Shown piece after piece: positions 14,002 through 15,091 of a stretch of 15,091 nt of DNA (positions within the stretch are counted from its first letter, which is position 1; each line of letters begins with the position of its first letter). The translations under genes were made by a program, and so were the position numbers. Origin of the DNA: JBHIFE01 sp046760985 (GTDB taxonomy: Bacteria > Chloroflexota > Dehalococcoidia > Dehalococcoidales > RBG-16-60-22); assembly GCA_046760985.1 (NCBI GenBank), contig JBHIFE010000028.1, positions 1-15,091 on the forward strand. The letters run 5' to 3'. Under the pieces are notes generated by a model, which had not been told where the DNA came from, did no database searches, and worked only from the letters and a program-made list of their open reading frames with translations.

Positions 14002-14643
14002 CTAGCCGATATTGCCCCGGAACTCTTCCAACTTATTCTCTAAATCTTTCTGCCTTATGCCCAGTGTCAGGTCGCTGCGGGTTCTTTCCAGGACACTGCG
14101 AACCATATCGGTAGTGCGCCGCAGACCACCGGTTATTGCCTCAGGAAAGTCCATAGTAACCAAAACACTGTAGATATCATCCATAGCCAACAACAACTCC
14201 TCACCCCGGGACAGGTTACCCTGTCTCATACTGTCTAGGAGGTAACGCCGTAATTCGCCTACAGCTTCACCCAGCCCATTCAAGTAGGCAGCAGCCTGAA
14301 CACCTAGTTCACTGGGATCAGGAAGTTGGTCTCCAGTTACCAGGGCAAGAATGACGCTTCCTTCAACAAATTCTTTTTGAGCATCTCGGATAAACCCACT
14401 GTGGCTAAACTCACTATAAGCGGCGATGGCTTGTTCTGCCTCAGCAAGAAGTTTACGGGCTGATTGGAGCGATTCTTTCGCCTGGTCAAACTCCTGACGA
14501 TGCACGGCACGAATAGCTTGACTGCAGTGCCGGATTGCGTCACGGCATAAAGGTAGCGCCTTTTCCCTGGCTGCATCCTTAGCCAGGAAATCCAGTCGTA
14601 TTTTCTCCGCAATTGAGTCCAGATTATCGGTTAACTTACCCAT
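14002..14643 (-). CDS. Translin family protein
   Basis: The 213-residue, mostly helical and charged product resembles the archaeal/bacterial branch of the translin/TRAX family. These are RNA- and DNA-binding proteins that form ring-like oligomers, some with endoribonuclease activity. Visible landmarks are QKEFVEGSVILALVTG (89-104), in which Glu91 and Glu94 match the position of the acidic pair used by catalytic TRAX subunits, GELRRYLLDSMRQG (129-142), and the conserved tail LRRTTDMVRSVLERTRSDL (174-192). A third metal-binding acid could not be assigned with confidence. No membrane segment or signal is seen. The ATG at 14643 lies inside the 3' end of thiE (ATGGGTAA, 8-base overlap) with AAGG about 6 bases upstream, implying translational coupling. 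Nuclease function is inferred, and no target can be named. Confidence 0.85.
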   Translation of the reverse strand: MGKLTDNLDSIAEKIRLDFLAKDAAREKALPLCRDAIRHCSQAIRAVHRQEFDQAKESLQSARKLLAEAEQAIAAYSEFSHSGFIRDAQKEFVEGSVILALVTGDQLPDPSELGVQAAAYLNGLGEAVGELRRYLLDSMRQGNLSRGEELLLAMDDIYSVLVTMDFPEAITGGLRRTTDMVRSVLERTRSDLTLGIRQKDLENKLEEFRGNIG

Positions 14644-15091
14644 TCTTTACCTTAAACTTGCCTACTATTTGGTGCGATGCTTCTTCTATGTCCTTGGCTC
14701 CCAGCACCGCGCTAATTACTGCCACGGCGTCTGCGCCAGCCGCCAAAACCTGAGCCACGTTACCCTGATTAATACCACCAATAGCCACCAGAGATAAGGT
14801 TACTGCCTGTCTAATTTGGCGCAGCCTTTCTAAACCAACTACTTCTGCCGTTTCCTTGGATGGGGAGGGGTAGATTGAGCCAACGGCAATATAATCAGCT
14901 CCTTCAGCTTGAGCAGTGGTAGCTTGCTCTAAGGTACGCACCGAGCTGCCCAGGATTTTGTCTATTGGCAACAGCTGGCGAGCTAGCTTAATCGGCAAGT
15001 CATCCTGTCCCAGGTGCAGTCCGTCGGCATCAACCGCCAGAGCCAAATCAAGATGATCGTTTATGATAAAAAGAACATTGTGCTCAGCACA
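14636..15091 (-). CDS. thiE: Thiamine phosphate synthase, 5' end outside window
   Basis: Joins HMP-pyrophosphate and thiazole phosphate to give thiamine phosphate in the cytoplasm. The reading frame is open to the window edge and 151 residues are visible. The true start lies beyond 15091, since a full ThiE has roughly 60-70 residues before this point. The visible part begins CAEHNVLFIINDHLDLAL and continues through DADGLHLGQDDLP, the pyrophosphate-binding region, then GSSVRTLEQA, ADYIAVGSIYPSPSKE (the phosphate loop, usually GPIFPT-like) and VAIGGINQGNVAQVLAAGADAVAVISA, typical of this TIM-barrel family. A TTG at 15046 is an internal leucine codon, not a start. It ends in TAA overlapping the translin ATG. 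Confidence 0.95.
   Translation of the reverse strand, partial: CAEHNVLFIINDHLDLALAVDADGLHLGQDDLPIKLARQLLPIDKILGSSVRTLEQATTAQAEGADYIAVGSIYPSPSKETAEVVGLERLRQIRQAVTLSLVAIGGINQGNVAQVLAAGADAVAVISAVLGAKDIEEASHQIVGKFKVKNG

Overview
All twelve protein-coding genes in this 15.1 kb window lie on the minus strand, so transcription runs from the right end to the left. No stretch longer than about 190 bases is free of genes. I see no rRNA gene, complete tRNA, CRISPR array, transposase or phage gene. This looks like a stable chromosomal core region. The gene set, the style of the FtsK and RNase J proteins and a GC content near the high 40s (hand-counted samples) suggest Chloroflexota, most likely class Dehalococcoidia. 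That placement rests on recalled family resemblance, not on a search.

Layout in the direction of transcription (right to left): a 5'-truncated thiE (thiamine phosphate synthase) overlaps a translin-family gene by 8 bases. A 161-base gap with a predicted promoter, a perfect 9-bp inverted repeat and a strong Shine-Dalgarno precedes hppA, a membrane pyrophosphatase that appears to start at a rare ATA codon. Next come a GC-richer class V aminotransferase and a DUF1015 protein, 36 bases apart. A promoter then leads into ribF (FMN/FAD synthesis) and tyrS (tyrosyl-tRNA synthetase), 9 bases apart. A 190-base gap filled with REP-like GC-rich hairpins separates tyrS from a second class V aminotransferase, which is followed by a membrane-anchored DUF411-rhodanese fusion. 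A good extended -10 promoter and an 8-bp hairpin then precede the last operon: family 4 uracil-DNA glycosylase, RNase J and the FtsK/SpoIIIE DNA translocase.

Functionally the window mixes housekeeping (translation, cofactor synthesis, RNA decay, chromosome segregation, DNA repair) with energy conservation (ion-pumping pyrophosphatase) and probable serine/glyoxylate/alanine metabolism (two paralogous aminotransferases and DUF1015). No obviously new multi-gene system is present. The points most worth a second look are: the ATA start of hppA and the inverted repeat around its promoter; the threonine replacing a usual iron-sulfur cysteine in the uracil-DNA glycosylase; the DUF411-rhodanese fusion; the ParB/sulfiredoxin-like DGHHR motif of the DUF1015 protein beside an aminotransferase; and a bacterial translin with conserved acidic residues coupled to thiE.
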